From a virus: a stretch of 33,847 nucleotides of DNA. The notes below the pieces were generated by a model that worked only from the letters and a program-made list of their open reading frames with translations, had not been told where the DNA came from and did no database searches. Made by a program: the position numbers and the translations under genes. The DNA lies in the IMG/VR virus record IMGVR_UViG_3300042306_000505, positions 1-33,847 of that record; one strand, given 5' to 3'. This document shows, one piece after another, positions 8,104-15,157 of this stretch. How positions within the stretch are numbered: position 1 is the stretch's first letter; each line of letters begins with the position of its first letter.

Positions 8104-8539
8104 TTGTATCTCTACCTCCGTTGGTAAACACACCTGCTCTGCGTCTTAATAATTCTACTTCTTTTTCATTTCTAACATAGTTTATACCAACATTGGCAAG
8201 AGTTGAAATAGTAGTAATTGCTGCGCCTATGTAATCGCCAGTTAATAACTGCATACTAAATGAAACCGCTTGTGATACTTGGTTCATCTTTTGTGCCATT
8301 ACATAATCGCCAGTTAGGTTAGCATATTGCGACATACCTGCCGACAACATTTGTTTACCTGCCTGCCAAGCAACAGATTTTAGAAATGCGGGAGTTTCGC
8401 CTTCATCGTCATCTGCTTTTGGAGTTCTTGTTCTTGTAGACGAACCCTTTTTGGCTTCATCGTCTTTTTCAGATGACGGTGCGGTAGTTCTCTTGCGTTT
8501 CTTTTTTTCTTTAATAGTTATTTCAATTTCTTTTGCCAT
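8096..8539 (-). CDS. Short tail protein in the tape-measure position
   Basis: A 147-residue protein. Residues 1-48 are extremely charged and low in complexity (EKKKRKR, acidic DDDEGE). Residues about 50-120 are Ala/Met/Ser/Gln-rich and mildly hydrophobic, with a repeated 'LTGDY' (LTGDYVMAQ and LTGDYIGAA). The C-terminus (NEKEVELLRRRAGVF) is helical. It lies where a tape measure gene would be in a siphophage, between the tail-tube-like gene and the hub gene, but is far shorter than the usual 500-2000 residues. It may be a miniature tape measure or hub plug, or an internal protein of a short-tailed virion. The function is unknown. Confidence 0.7.
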   Translation of the reverse strand: MAKEIEITIKEKKKRKRTTAPSSEKDDEAKKGSSTRTRTPKADDDEGETPAFLKSVAWQAGKQMLSAGMSQYANLTGDYVMAQKMNQVSQAVSFSMQLLTGDYIGAAITTISTLANVGINYVRNEKEVELLRRRAGVFTNGGRDTNE

Positions 8540-8540
8540 A

Positions 8541-9377
8541 TTATTTACCTAATCTAATAGTCAAAATAGGCAGTTCGTTTGGTGTAGAAGTTAAAGAATA
8601 ATCTAATAAAATCATAGAAAATGTAGAAACAAGAATTGGCGATGCTTCGGTTCCTCGGTATAACTTAACTTCAAACGCTGTGTTGCCAGACAAAGAACCA
8701 GATGCGATATTGTAAACATCAGTAAAGAATTGACTTGATAGGTTGTTTGTAGTAAAGGACAACATTTGATTTGCGAGTTTCTTTTTAGTCACATTTAATT
8801 CTTCTCCGCTAACACGCTGACTATCGGGAGTAACGGTATAGGTAAATGCGAAACTCATAAACTTAATTGTAGTAGCAGTATCTGTGCCTTTTCTAATTGT
8901 GATATAAGAAATATCGTTGATGTTTTTAGTTACAACAACTGTGCCACCCAAGAATAGCATTGAGCGTAGACCATCGGGTGTTCTATTGAAATTACTCATT
9001 ATCACAGAGGTCGAATACATCTGTTTATAGTAAATCATCGTAGCAGGGTTTGTTGAGTTATCTATGACGCTAAAAGTGGTCATAGATTTGTTTTTAGCAA
9101 AGGTATCAATAAGGGTTCTCGCATATTCGACCGAACCAACTTCGCTAAACACCATAATTTGAACAGGATAAACAACGCTGTTAGTAAGAACGCTACCAGT
9201 AACAACTTTTAACACAAAGGTAATAGTTTTCTTTTCGCTCTCATCTTCTGTGCCAAAAGATAACTCTTGAATTACATTGATTTTATAACCGCTTGGTATC
9301 GTTGGAGTTGTTCCCGATGAAAGAGTGGTATAAAGTGCTTTTAATTCGGTTTCAAGATATGCTTTATAATTGTTCAT
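8541..9377 (-). CDS. Tail terminator/tube-like protein
   Basis: A 278-residue, beta-rich protein with many Thr, Ser and Val residues. Residues about 60-115 (PVQIMVFSEVGSVEYARTLI) resemble tail-terminator or connector proteins that form a ring at the head-tail junction. The C-terminal 150 residues could be a tail-tube-type beta domain (ending TPNELPILTIRLGK). It overlaps the upstream gp10-like gene by 14 bases and has little ribosome binding site of its own, so it is probably translated by coupling. It could combine terminator and tube roles, which would fit a very short tail. The assignment is from position and fold impression, not from a firm motif. Confidence 0.6.
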   Translation of the reverse strand: MNNYKAYLETELKALYTTLSSGTTPTIPSGYKINVIQELSFGTEDESEKKTITFVLKVVTGSVLTNSVVYPVQIMVFSEVGSVEYARTLIDTFAKNKSMTTFSVIDNSTNPATMIYYKQMYSTSVIMSNFNRTPDGLRSMLFLGGTVVVTKNINDISYITIRKGTDTATTIKFMSFAFTYTVTPDSQRVSGEELNVTKKKLANQMLSFTTNNLSSQFFTDVYNIASGSLSGNTAFEVKLYRGTEASPILVSTFSMILLDYSLTSTPNELPILTIRLGK

Positions 9378-9714
9378 ATTCTACACTTTCCGTCACATCG
9401 CTACCAAGTATTTTAGAAACTTGGGCAACGCATCTATCTACCCACAAGTAGTTATATTGTTGTTTAGGACCATAAGAGTTTTCATTTGTATATCGTGCAT
9501 ATTCCACACCACGAGAAATTATGATTTTAGCAACAACGCCACCTTTCGCTTCGCCATAATATTCAAGCGTTATGTTAGAACGCAAATTACCAGTATCAAT
9601 AGGAGATTGAGCAACAAGAGTGCTATAAAGCAACGCAACATAATTTGGAATAAAAGTCATTGCTTCCAATTGTTCTATTGATGCTTCGCCACCTCGTAAG
9701 ATTGTATCTTTCAT
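9364..9714 (-). CDS. HK97 gp10-like tail completion protein
   Basis: A 116-residue protein with the signature segment 'SPIDTGNLRSNI' (around residues 36-47), known from HK97 gp10/minor tail proteins where it starts the central beta domain. 'GVEYARYTNENSYGPKQQ' further on is also typical of the family. It acts at the head-tail joint, helping close the connector and attach the tail. Its start overlaps the stop of the preceding connector gene in an ATGA arrangement, and it is followed by the tail protein gene with a 14-base overlap. Confidence 0.8.
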   Translation of the reverse strand: MKDTILRGGEASIEQLEAMTFIPNYVALLYSTLVAQSPIDTGNLRSNITLEYYGEAKGGVVAKIIISRGVEYARYTNENSYGPKQQYNYLWVDRCVAQVSKILGSDVTESVEYEQL

Positions 9715-10064
9715 TTTCTAATTCCTATTTGATAAAATAAAACACTTCTATTAGATATGGCGTGACTTCGTTCTTCTTTCCTAAAAGATACGCTGTCTAC
9801 AATCCATAATTTGTCTTCATATAAAACCCAATCATCTACTTTTATAGAAACTTCATCAGTTGTATTTAGTGTAGTTCTGTCGGTATTTCTTCTCATTATG
9901 TTTTGATATTCGTCTTTGGATTGTGAAAAATCGCCTTCTTTCGCATAAAAAACACCACTTGGTTCAGCAATCTTTTCAGCGATTTCTTGTCTTGAATACT
10001 TGTTTGAATAATAAACACATCGTTCATAATTCGTTCTACGAGAGGTTCTTAAATCAATTCCCAT
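9711..10064 (-). CDS. Head-closure/connector protein
   Basis: A 117-residue protein with a GAGGT ribosome binding site. It has the layout of head-closure (stopper) proteins of the SPP1 gp16/HK97 gp7 type: an N-terminal region with several Arg and Tyr residues, a central 'DEVSIKVDDWVLYEDKLWIV' beta segment (about 75-94), and a basic end. The phrase 'VDDWVLYEDKLWIVDSV' is typical of these proteins, which seal the portal channel after DNA packaging. Order in the operon (capsid, adaptor, this gene, gp10-like) supports the call. Confidence 0.72.
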   Translation of the reverse strand: MGIDLRTSRRTNYERCVYYSNKYSRQEIAEKIAEPSGVFYAKEGDFSQSKDEYQNIMRRNTDRTTLNTTDEVSIKVDDWVLYEDKLWIVDSVSFRKEERSHAISNRSVLFYQIGIRK

Positions 10065-10072
10065 AGATTACC

Positions 10073-10492
10073 TCAGTAAATGTCTGTATATTTGAAGCCG
10101 TATCTTGATTTCATCTTTCTTGTCCACACACCCGCCATATGAAACTCCATTTTGGCGTTGTTAGATAATGCGATGCGTTCAAGATAATTAATATCGGTTA
10201 CAGGTCCGCTTTCAGGATTATAACCGCTATCTGTCGAAATATCGCTATTGCGAATAACATATTCCATTTGATATAAAATGCCACGCTTGAAATGTTCTTG
10301 TTGTTCGGTTGTTAGTGATGTATATTCTATTTTTTGAGCACTATGATATTGAATATAGGTTTCGCACCAATTTTCAATTTGTGAGATAAAGATATTAGAT
10401 TTATTGCTTGTATCATCTTTATCACGCAATTCTAAATCCAAGTCAATACCTGTAAAGTTTCTAAAATCGTCTTTTGTTACATATTTAGGCAT
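10073..10492 (-). CDS. Head-tail adaptor (gp6/gp15-like)
   Basis: A 139-residue, mostly helical protein that directly follows the major capsid gene, the usual place for the head-tail adaptor that binds under the portal. The N-terminus (YVTKDDFRNFTGIDLDLEL) and the helix ending in 'QQEHFKRGILYQMEYVIRN' match that class, in which a four-helix core packs against the portal. I chose ATG 10492 because AGGAGG lies six bases upstream; an in-frame start at 10534 would put 14 extra residues inside the hairpin region. The function is inferred from order and helical pattern. Confidence 0.72.
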   Translation of the reverse strand: MPKYVTKDDFRNFTGIDLDLELRDKDDTSNKSNIFISQIENWCETYIQYHSAQKIEYTSLTTEQQEHFKRGILYQMEYVIRNSDISTDSGYNPESGPVTDINYLERIALSNNAKMEFHMAGVWTRKMKSRYGFKYTDIY

Positions 10493-10512
10493 ATGTGTCC
10501 TCCTACGAAAAT

Positions 10513-10548
10513 AGGGTGCGTAGCATTTCGCCACACACCCTAATTATA
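10513..10548 (-). promoter_or_regulatory. Hairpin and extended -10 element between capsid and adaptor genes
   Basis: A 12-bp stem (10513-10524 with 10530-10541, two G-U pairs) around a five-base loop lies just after the major capsid gene and is followed on the minus strand by only ATTTTC. It could be a weak attenuating terminator that lets capsid be made in excess over the connector. Just upstream (10543-10551) is TGCTATAAT, an extended -10 box without a clear -35, so a promoter is an alternative. Confidence 0.45.
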
Positions 10549-10567
10549 GCACTTAACTAATTAGTCG

Positions 10568-11770
10568 TTATGCTTTTTTGACTAATGCTAATTTACCGGC
10601 AGCGATAGCGTTACCAGAGGCATCAGCAATCGCAACGATGATTGAAACATTAGATGACCCAGCGGCAATTTCTTGACCTGGAACCAAAGTGGTATAGGAC
10701 GAGAGTGAGTTACCATAAGCGGGTAATGCTAATGAACCAACGGCAGTCGTAGAGAGTAAGTATTTAAGCGTTCCACGGACACCAGCAGCATACACATCGT
10801 TAATGACTGTTCCGTATTGGACAGCACCAGCGACAGAAGTGAATGAAATTGGCGATAAGTAGGAGGTCACAGCACTTACTGAAACATAGATAGCAACACG
10901 CTTATTTTTAGGAACAAAGATGTCGTGATATAAGCGGTGGTTAAGTTTGAAACCATCGAAATCTTGGACGACTTCGGGACCAAACACTTTTAACACAGAG
11001 TGTTTCTTGATTGGCAACGCAGCGTTAAAGTGAACGAGCATAAAGTTCATTAACTTCGCACTTGCGGTTGGGAAGAAACCATTTTGGTTAAAGTCATAAG
11101 CGGTATAGAAACGACGAGCAGGAACTGGGATAATTGGGCGACCTTCCCATTTGGTTACTGTGAAAGTTAAACCAGCAGGAGTAGTGAAATCTTCTTGATA
11201 AATGCGTTTCGCTAATTCAGTCGTGTTACGGATTTGCGTCATAACAGCGTTAGAAACATACAAAACTTGTTCATCTTCGGGGATTTCTAAATCGGCAAAC
11301 TTTTCAAATGCCAAGTTAAACTTAGCAATAATTTCGTTAGCACCGATAGTTTCGGACACGATTTGGTCAGGATATGCTTTGCCGTATAAAGTAGATAAGC
11401 GGTAAGCGTCAACTTCTGGAACTTCTTTGGTGCGGACGAATTGGTCAAGTAAGTTACCAACAACAAGTCCTTGGGTTTCTTCATCGTCCATTTGGTCGAC
11501 TTTGAATTGTTTGCCTCGGTCTTTTGTTAAGGTGTGACTTTCCCAGTTGATGTCCACAGAACCTGCGGAGTAACCAGCGTTAGATTGGTCAGCACGGATA
11601 TAGTCGCCTAAACCGTCCATTTCAATAGATGGGATAAGCACAGTTTTAGCACTGGTAAACTTTAATAAACCAGAGTTGCGTTCAAGAATAGCAGTAACTG
11701 CTTCTTTCGCAAAGATTTCGTCTAAGATTTCGGGGGAGTATTTTTGGATTAAGCCAATTTTGTTTGCCAT
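10568..11770 (-). CDS. Major capsid protein (HK97 fold) with C-terminal extra domain
   Basis: A 400-residue protein. Residues 1 to about 297 follow the pattern of Firmicutes phage coat proteins with the HK97 fold: an N-terminal arm, an E-loop region (about 55-95), 'VLYVSNAVMTQIRN' in the P domain (around 166), and an 'YHDIFVPKNKRVAIY' ending that closes the A domain. The final 100 residues (from SVSAVTSYLSP onward, with SSNVSIIVAIADASGN) form a beta-rich extra domain, probably Ig-like and exposed on the capsid surface. It is preceded by a scaffold-like gene and followed by connector genes, the normal head-gene order. Ribosome binding site AGGAAA. Codon use is smoother and more GC-rich than in the neighbours, as expected for the most highly made protein. 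Confidence 0.88.
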   Translation of the reverse strand: MANKIGLIQKYSPEILDEIFAKEAVTAILERNSGLLKFTSAKTVLIPSIEMDGLGDYIRADQSNAGYSAGSVDINWESHTLTKDRGKQFKVDQMDDEETQGLVVGNLLDQFVRTKEVPEVDAYRLSTLYGKAYPDQIVSETIGANEIIAKFNLAFEKFADLEIPEDEQVLYVSNAVMTQIRNTTELAKRIYQEDFTTPAGLTFTVTKWEGRPIIPVPARRFYTAYDFNQNGFFPTASAKLMNFMLVHFNAALPIKKHSVLKVFGPEVVQDFDGFKLNHRLYHDIFVPKNKRVAIYVSVSAVTSYLSPISFTSVAGAVQYGTVINDVYAAGVRGTLKYLLSTTAVGSLALPAYGNSLSSYTTLVPGQEIAAGSSNVSIIVAIADASGNAIAAGKLALVKKA

Positions 11771-11791
11771 ATAATTTCCTATTTCTCTATG

Positions 11792-12025
11792 TTATTTATT
11801 TAAGGACGGAAACATAGACCGTGCCATTTTTTCTTCTTCAACTTCTTCGACTTCTTCTTTCATTTCGCCCTTGCCTTTTAGGTTTTCCATAATGAAGGTT
11901 CCTAATTCTTCGGGAGTTACTTTGAAATGCTTTGCTAATACTTCGATATGTTCGGGTGTTAGCGTTGGTGGTAATGCTTCACTTTTCGTTTCAGCACCCG
12001 CCATTTCTTTTTGTTTTTCTTCCAT
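11792..12025 (-). CDS. Small acidic capsid-assembly protein
   Basis: A 77-residue acidic protein. The middle contains a helical domain (TPEHIEVLAKHFKVTPEELGTF), then a Glu/Lys-rich stretch, and it ends in ARSMFPSLNK. That ending closely matches the end of the scaffold-like protein at 13125-13787 (IRGLFPSLTKK). Because scaffold proteins bind the coat through their C-terminus, this may be a second, short scaffold or a scaffold competitor. It directly precedes the major capsid gene in transcription order, has a GAGG ribosome binding site, and sits downstream of a possible promoter at 12046-12073. The function is inferred. Confidence 0.68.
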   Translation of the reverse strand: MEEKQKEMAGAETKSEALPPTLTPEHIEVLAKHFKVTPEELGTFIMENLKGKGEMKEEVEEVEEEKMARSMFPSLNK

Positions 12026-12045
12026 TGTTTTTCCTCTTAATGTTT

Positions 12046-12073
12046 AGTATAACATAAGTTTTTATTTACGCAA
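12046..12073 (-). promoter_or_regulatory. Possible promoter before the capsid genes
   Basis: On the minus strand TTGCGT (12073-12068) and TATACT (12051-12046) are 16 bases apart, in the short gap after the Pro/Gln-rich gene and before the small acidic and major capsid genes. The -35 match is weak, so this is a candidate only. It would raise coat protein expression. Confidence 0.4.
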
Positions 12074-13117
12074 CTATTTTATTTTTTTCAAAATACTCAT
12101 TAGTTGTGGTAACTTTTCAACTATAACATTCATATCCTCGACATCAAAGAGTTGTGCTAATTGCTGTAACTCATTTTGGTTTTGTTCAATAAATGCTTGT
12201 GTTGAAGCATCGTCCATCGTTTCAGTTTCGCCTTCGCCTTCGCCTTGTCTTGCGACTTGTGTAGGCAAATTAGTATAACTGTCCATTTCGTCCATAAGCA
12301 CATCTACATCTTCGTATTGAATAACATCTTCTCTAATAACAGGTCCGCCATTTGGTTCCATAACTTTAAGAACAAGGTCGCTACCATTATCCGTTAATAA
12401 GAATTGATTTCCGTTTGGGAATATGCCTTCAATATTTTTTTCATCAACCGCAAGTAATTGTTTAATACCAACTTGTCCATCAAGAACTTTCCACAAAGGA
12501 TTTACTTCGGGGTTTATTTCTTGTTGTTGCGGTTCAACTTTTTCTTGTAACGCTTCATCAAAAACTTGGTCTGTTTCCGTTTGGTCTAAAATTGCTTGTT
12601 GCTCTTTTGTAAGACCTCCCGTATTTTTCAAATATTGTAAAGCAGTTTTATCTCCTGCGTTTGCCATTTCATCAAGTTTTACCATAATTGGTTCATAAAT
12701 ATCTGGGTGGTCAACACCTTCTTTATCCATATCCGCTTGAAAATCAATTAACTGTTGTGCAGTCAAATCTTTGTTTTTTAATAATGCATTTGTTTTTTGA
12801 TAACCAGCGTAAGCGGGGTGTGTTTCATAACCAGGTTGATAACCAAGAAATTTTCCATCTTCTTTTTCCCAACCACTAATTGCTTTTTCGTATGATTTTT
12901 GTTTTGGTTGTTTTGGTTGTTGTGGTTGTTGTGGTTTTTCAAAAGTTACTGGTTTAAGAGTAGTTTTTGGTTTTTCAAACTTCACAGGTTGAAGCGGTTT
13001 TTGTTCCATAGGCATAGCGGGTTTAGGAACTGGTTTAGCACCAGTGGGCATCATAGGGGTTTGTTGTTCCCCTTGTTTCATCTTTGGTTTTTGTTTGGGT
13101 TTGAAAGAAAAATTCAT
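12074..13117 (-). CDS. Pro/Gln-rich head-region protein of unknown function
   Basis: A 347-residue protein. Residues 1 to about 75 are Pro/Gln/Lys-rich and disordered, with a repeated unit (VKFEKPKTTLKPVTFEKPQQ). A helical domain with 'AYAGYQKTNALLKNKDLTAQ' follows (about 95-200), then a beta-containing segment around 'NGNQFLLTDNGSDLVLKVME' and an acidic, Gln-rich helical end. It sits between the scaffold-like and the small acidic capsid gene. It could be an internal head protein, a scaffold partner or a decoration precursor. No catalytic motif is visible, so I do not propose a protease. Ribosome binding site GAGGT. Confidence 0.7.
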   Translation of the reverse strand: MNFSFKPKQKPKMKQGEQQTPMMPTGAKPVPKPAMPMEQKPLQPVKFEKPKTTLKPVTFEKPQQPQQPKQPKQKSYEKAISGWEKEDGKFLGYQPGYETHPAYAGYQKTNALLKNKDLTAQQLIDFQADMDKEGVDHPDIYEPIMVKLDEMANAGDKTALQYLKNTGGLTKEQQAILDQTETDQVFDEALQEKVEPQQQEINPEVNPLWKVLDGQVGIKQLLAVDEKNIEGIFPNGNQFLLTDNGSDLVLKVMEPNGGPVIREDVIQYEDVDVLMDEMDSYTNLPTQVARQGEGEGETETMDDASTQAFIEQNQNELQQLAQLFDVEDMNVIVEKLPQLMSILKKIK

Positions 13118-13124
13118 CTATACC

Positions 13125-13787
13125 TCATTTCTTCGTCAAACTTGGGAATAGACCTCTAATTTGTTCTCTGTCCGACACTTTTGGCGTTGATACAGAACCA
13201 GTATTGCCTAATCTCGCAGGACGAACTGCTGGTTGTTTTTGTGGTCTTACCCATTCTTTGTGAGTTTCTAAAACTTTTTTTACATTGTCGGCATTTAATT
13301 CCAACCCTTTACCCTTCATATAGGTAATGATGTCGTCATATTTTGCCAAGTTAACATTGTTCGTAAACAACAATTTTCGGTTAGAAAACTCCTTTAATTG
13401 TTCCTGTGCTTGATTATATTTGACTTCTAAATCTGGATATTGCTTTGCCCTACCGATAAGAGCATCTAACTCGGTATCATCTTTCACACCATACTTCGTG
13501 TATAAAGATTTCTTGTTATCCAGCAATCTGCTTTGGACAATTCTGTTAACTTCTTCCTGCGACAGCATTTTTGGTGCTTGTTCAGGAGTAGTTACCTCTT
13601 GTTGCGTTTCTTGAACCTGTGCGACAGGTTGCGTTTGTGTAGGAGTTTGGACTTCCTTTTTCACAGCAGTAGGTTTTACTTCAACAGGTTTTACAACAGG
13701 TTTCGGATTTGTCGCCACTTGTTGAACTGGTTGTGCTTCAACATTTGGTTGCGATGGAGTAACGCTCGACACGACATTTTCTTCCAT
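13125..13787 (-). CDS. Scaffolding protein (DUF4355/GP20-like)
   Basis: A 220-residue protein with a disordered Pro/Gln/Val/Thr-rich N-terminus (residues 1-70). A 'MLSQEEVNRIVQSRL' helix at about 73-87 is the hallmark of Firmicutes phage scaffold proteins. A long helical region follows to about 175, then a Pro/Arg-rich linker and the C-terminal peptide IRGLFPSLTKK. Scaffolds guide coat assembly from inside the prohead and leave before packaging. Its location between the minor capsid and major capsid genes fits. It ends in TGA, confirming the standard code. The end peptide is shared with the 77-residue protein at 11792-12025. Confidence 0.8.
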   Translation of the reverse strand: MEENVVSSVTPSQPNVEAQPVQQVATNPKPVVKPVEVKPTAVKKEVQTPTQTQPVAQVQETQQEVTTPEQAPKMLSQEEVNRIVQSRLLDNKKSLYTKYGVKDDTELDALIGRAKQYPDLEVKYNQAQEQLKEFSNRKLLFTNNVNLAKYDDIITYMKGKGLELNADNVKKVLETHKEWVRPQKQPAVRPARLGNTGSVSTPKVSDREQIRGLFPSLTKK

Positions 13788-13842
13788 AGTGTTTTACCTC
13801 TTTCTATGAGTAGTTCCTTGTTTCTACAAGTAATAAGGGAGT

Positions 13843-15081
13843 TTAACTTGCTTTGATATTATAACGCACACCTAAATCCTGAATAATAATCTCGTTGCTC
13901 TCTCTACGAAAATCTCGTTGGAGAACATTGGGATATTTGGAGATAAGAGTTTGTTGTTTACTCTGCCACTTCCTAATAAACATATTATCACGTTTTAAGG
14001 AGTTCAACAAGTCATCTTTCAATTCTTTATCTTTTACTAACTCTATTGCTTTCTCGTGGAGTTCTCTTTGCTCTTTCCATTTTCTTATATTTCGCTCATT
14101 ATAACGCTGTTCTTGGAGTGCCTCATAATGTGCTGGGTTATAATTTCCCTTCTTTAAGTTTAATTCATTTAGCAGTTGATTTGGTGTCTTTTCAAGCACC
14201 TCGTCTATTGATAGTGGCATAAACTTGTGTCGACAATTAGGTCTTGTAGTCATATACACAGGTTCATCTTTTACCCATTGAAAACTTTTCATATTCGTTC
14301 TCGTGATAAGCGATTGAACTTGTGCGTGTAGTTCTTTTGGCACCATTTGTCGCCAGTTTTCATCATAGTATATTTTACCTTGATAATCTTTGTGGTCAGG
14401 AGCACTATCGCTGTGCGAACTCGCAATGTAGAACGCAACGCCAGTCATACGCCCAACATATTCTTGTAACTTCGCAGCGTCTTGCATTAGTCCTGTTCTA
14501 ACAACCATCTCGGTATATGTTTTGTAAGACATCTGTTTACCATTTGGGGTCATTATCTTCGGTTGTTTATCTATGCCTTCCTCTGTCGCTTGTTTGATGC
14601 TTTGATATAGGGCATTGGTCTTTTGTGTCTGTAATAGCGAGAAAGCCCCTATTTTTAACACCTTGCGTTTGTGTTCTTTTAACACTTCATCAGTCACAGA
14701 TTGAACTGTCTTCTTTGCTATGTCTTTGAAATAGGTAATCCTATCTTTTACAAGCGTAGGGATTTCCACATCAACAATTTTCTTTTCTCGTAGCGTTTCT
14801 AATTCTTTGAGAATATCTAATTTGCCTGTGGATAATTTAGAGTTTAGAACAATAACTTTTTCTAATGCGTTGTTGAGTAAAGGCAATTCTTTTTTGATAA
14901 TCAATCCTAACTCTTTTTCAAACCTCGCAAACATACTGGTTTGATATGACTTCCAAGCAACTGGGTCTAACTCTACTTTGCTATACAACAAAAGATGCGA
15001 CATCATTTTTGCTTCGCTTTCAAGACGACCAAATATCTTGGACATCAATTCAGCGAGTTCGTCTATTTCTCGTTTTCCCAT
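13843..15081 (-). CDS. Phage minor capsid protein 2 (MuF-like)
   Basis: A 412-residue protein of the phage_min_cap2 type, a distant relative of Mu gpF/SPP1 gp7. Residues 1-200 are helical. The conserved core is visible around residues 221-290, with SSHSDSAPDHKDYQGKI and then 'RPNCRH' at 280-285, whose His and Cys residues are typical of the family. Such proteins bind the portal inside the head and are present in a few copies per virion. It follows the portal gene. No toxin domain is fused to its C-terminus, unlike some MuF proteins. Its own ribosome binding site is poor, and the 35-codon reading frame at 15050-15157 may supply ribosomes by coupling. Confidence 0.85.
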   Translation of the reverse strand: MGKREIDELAELMSKIFGRLESEAKMMSHLLLYSKVELDPVAWKSYQTSMFARFEKELGLIIKKELPLLNNALEKVIVLNSKLSTGKLDILKELETLREKKIVDVEIPTLVKDRITYFKDIAKKTVQSVTDEVLKEHKRKVLKIGAFSLLQTQKTNALYQSIKQATEEGIDKQPKIMTPNGKQMSYKTYTEMVVRTGLMQDAAKLQEYVGRMTGVAFYIASSHSDSAPDHKDYQGKIYYDENWRQMVPKELHAQVQSLITRTNMKSFQWVKDEPVYMTTRPNCRHKFMPLSIDEVLEKTPNQLLNELNLKKGNYNPAHYEALQEQRYNERNIRKWKEQRELHEKAIELVKDKELKDDLLNSLKRDNMFIRKWQSKQQTLISKYPNVLQRDFRRESNEIIIQDLGVRYNIKAS

Positions 15082-15157
15082 AAGTTTTTTCTTTTGATTT
15101 TAATTTGGGTCTTCCGTATGCTGTTGCGTATTGTTTAATCGGTTGTATATTGTTCAT
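15050..15157 (-). CDS. Possible 35-residue basic peptide overlapping portal and minor capsid genes
   Basis: An ATG overlapping the portal stop (ATGA at 15157) opens a 35-codon frame that reads across the 72-base gap and 32 bases into the minor capsid gene in another frame. The peptide is strongly basic, ending TYGKTRNRRTR. No sequence match is known to me. It may be real, or serve only to carry ribosomes to the poorly signalled minor capsid start. Confidence 0.4.
   Translation of the reverse strand: MNNIQPIKQYATAYGRPKLKSKEKTYGKTRNRRTR

Noticed and set aside
9370-9681. 103-codon plus-strand frame inside the gp10-like gene
   Set aside because: It is an antisense shadow of a gene with a recognisable family signature; the same holds for the other long plus-strand frames.
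13788-13842. Small CTTGT/ACAAG hairpin between minor capsid and scaffold genes
   Set aside because: Only five pairs and no T tract; too weak to call a terminator.
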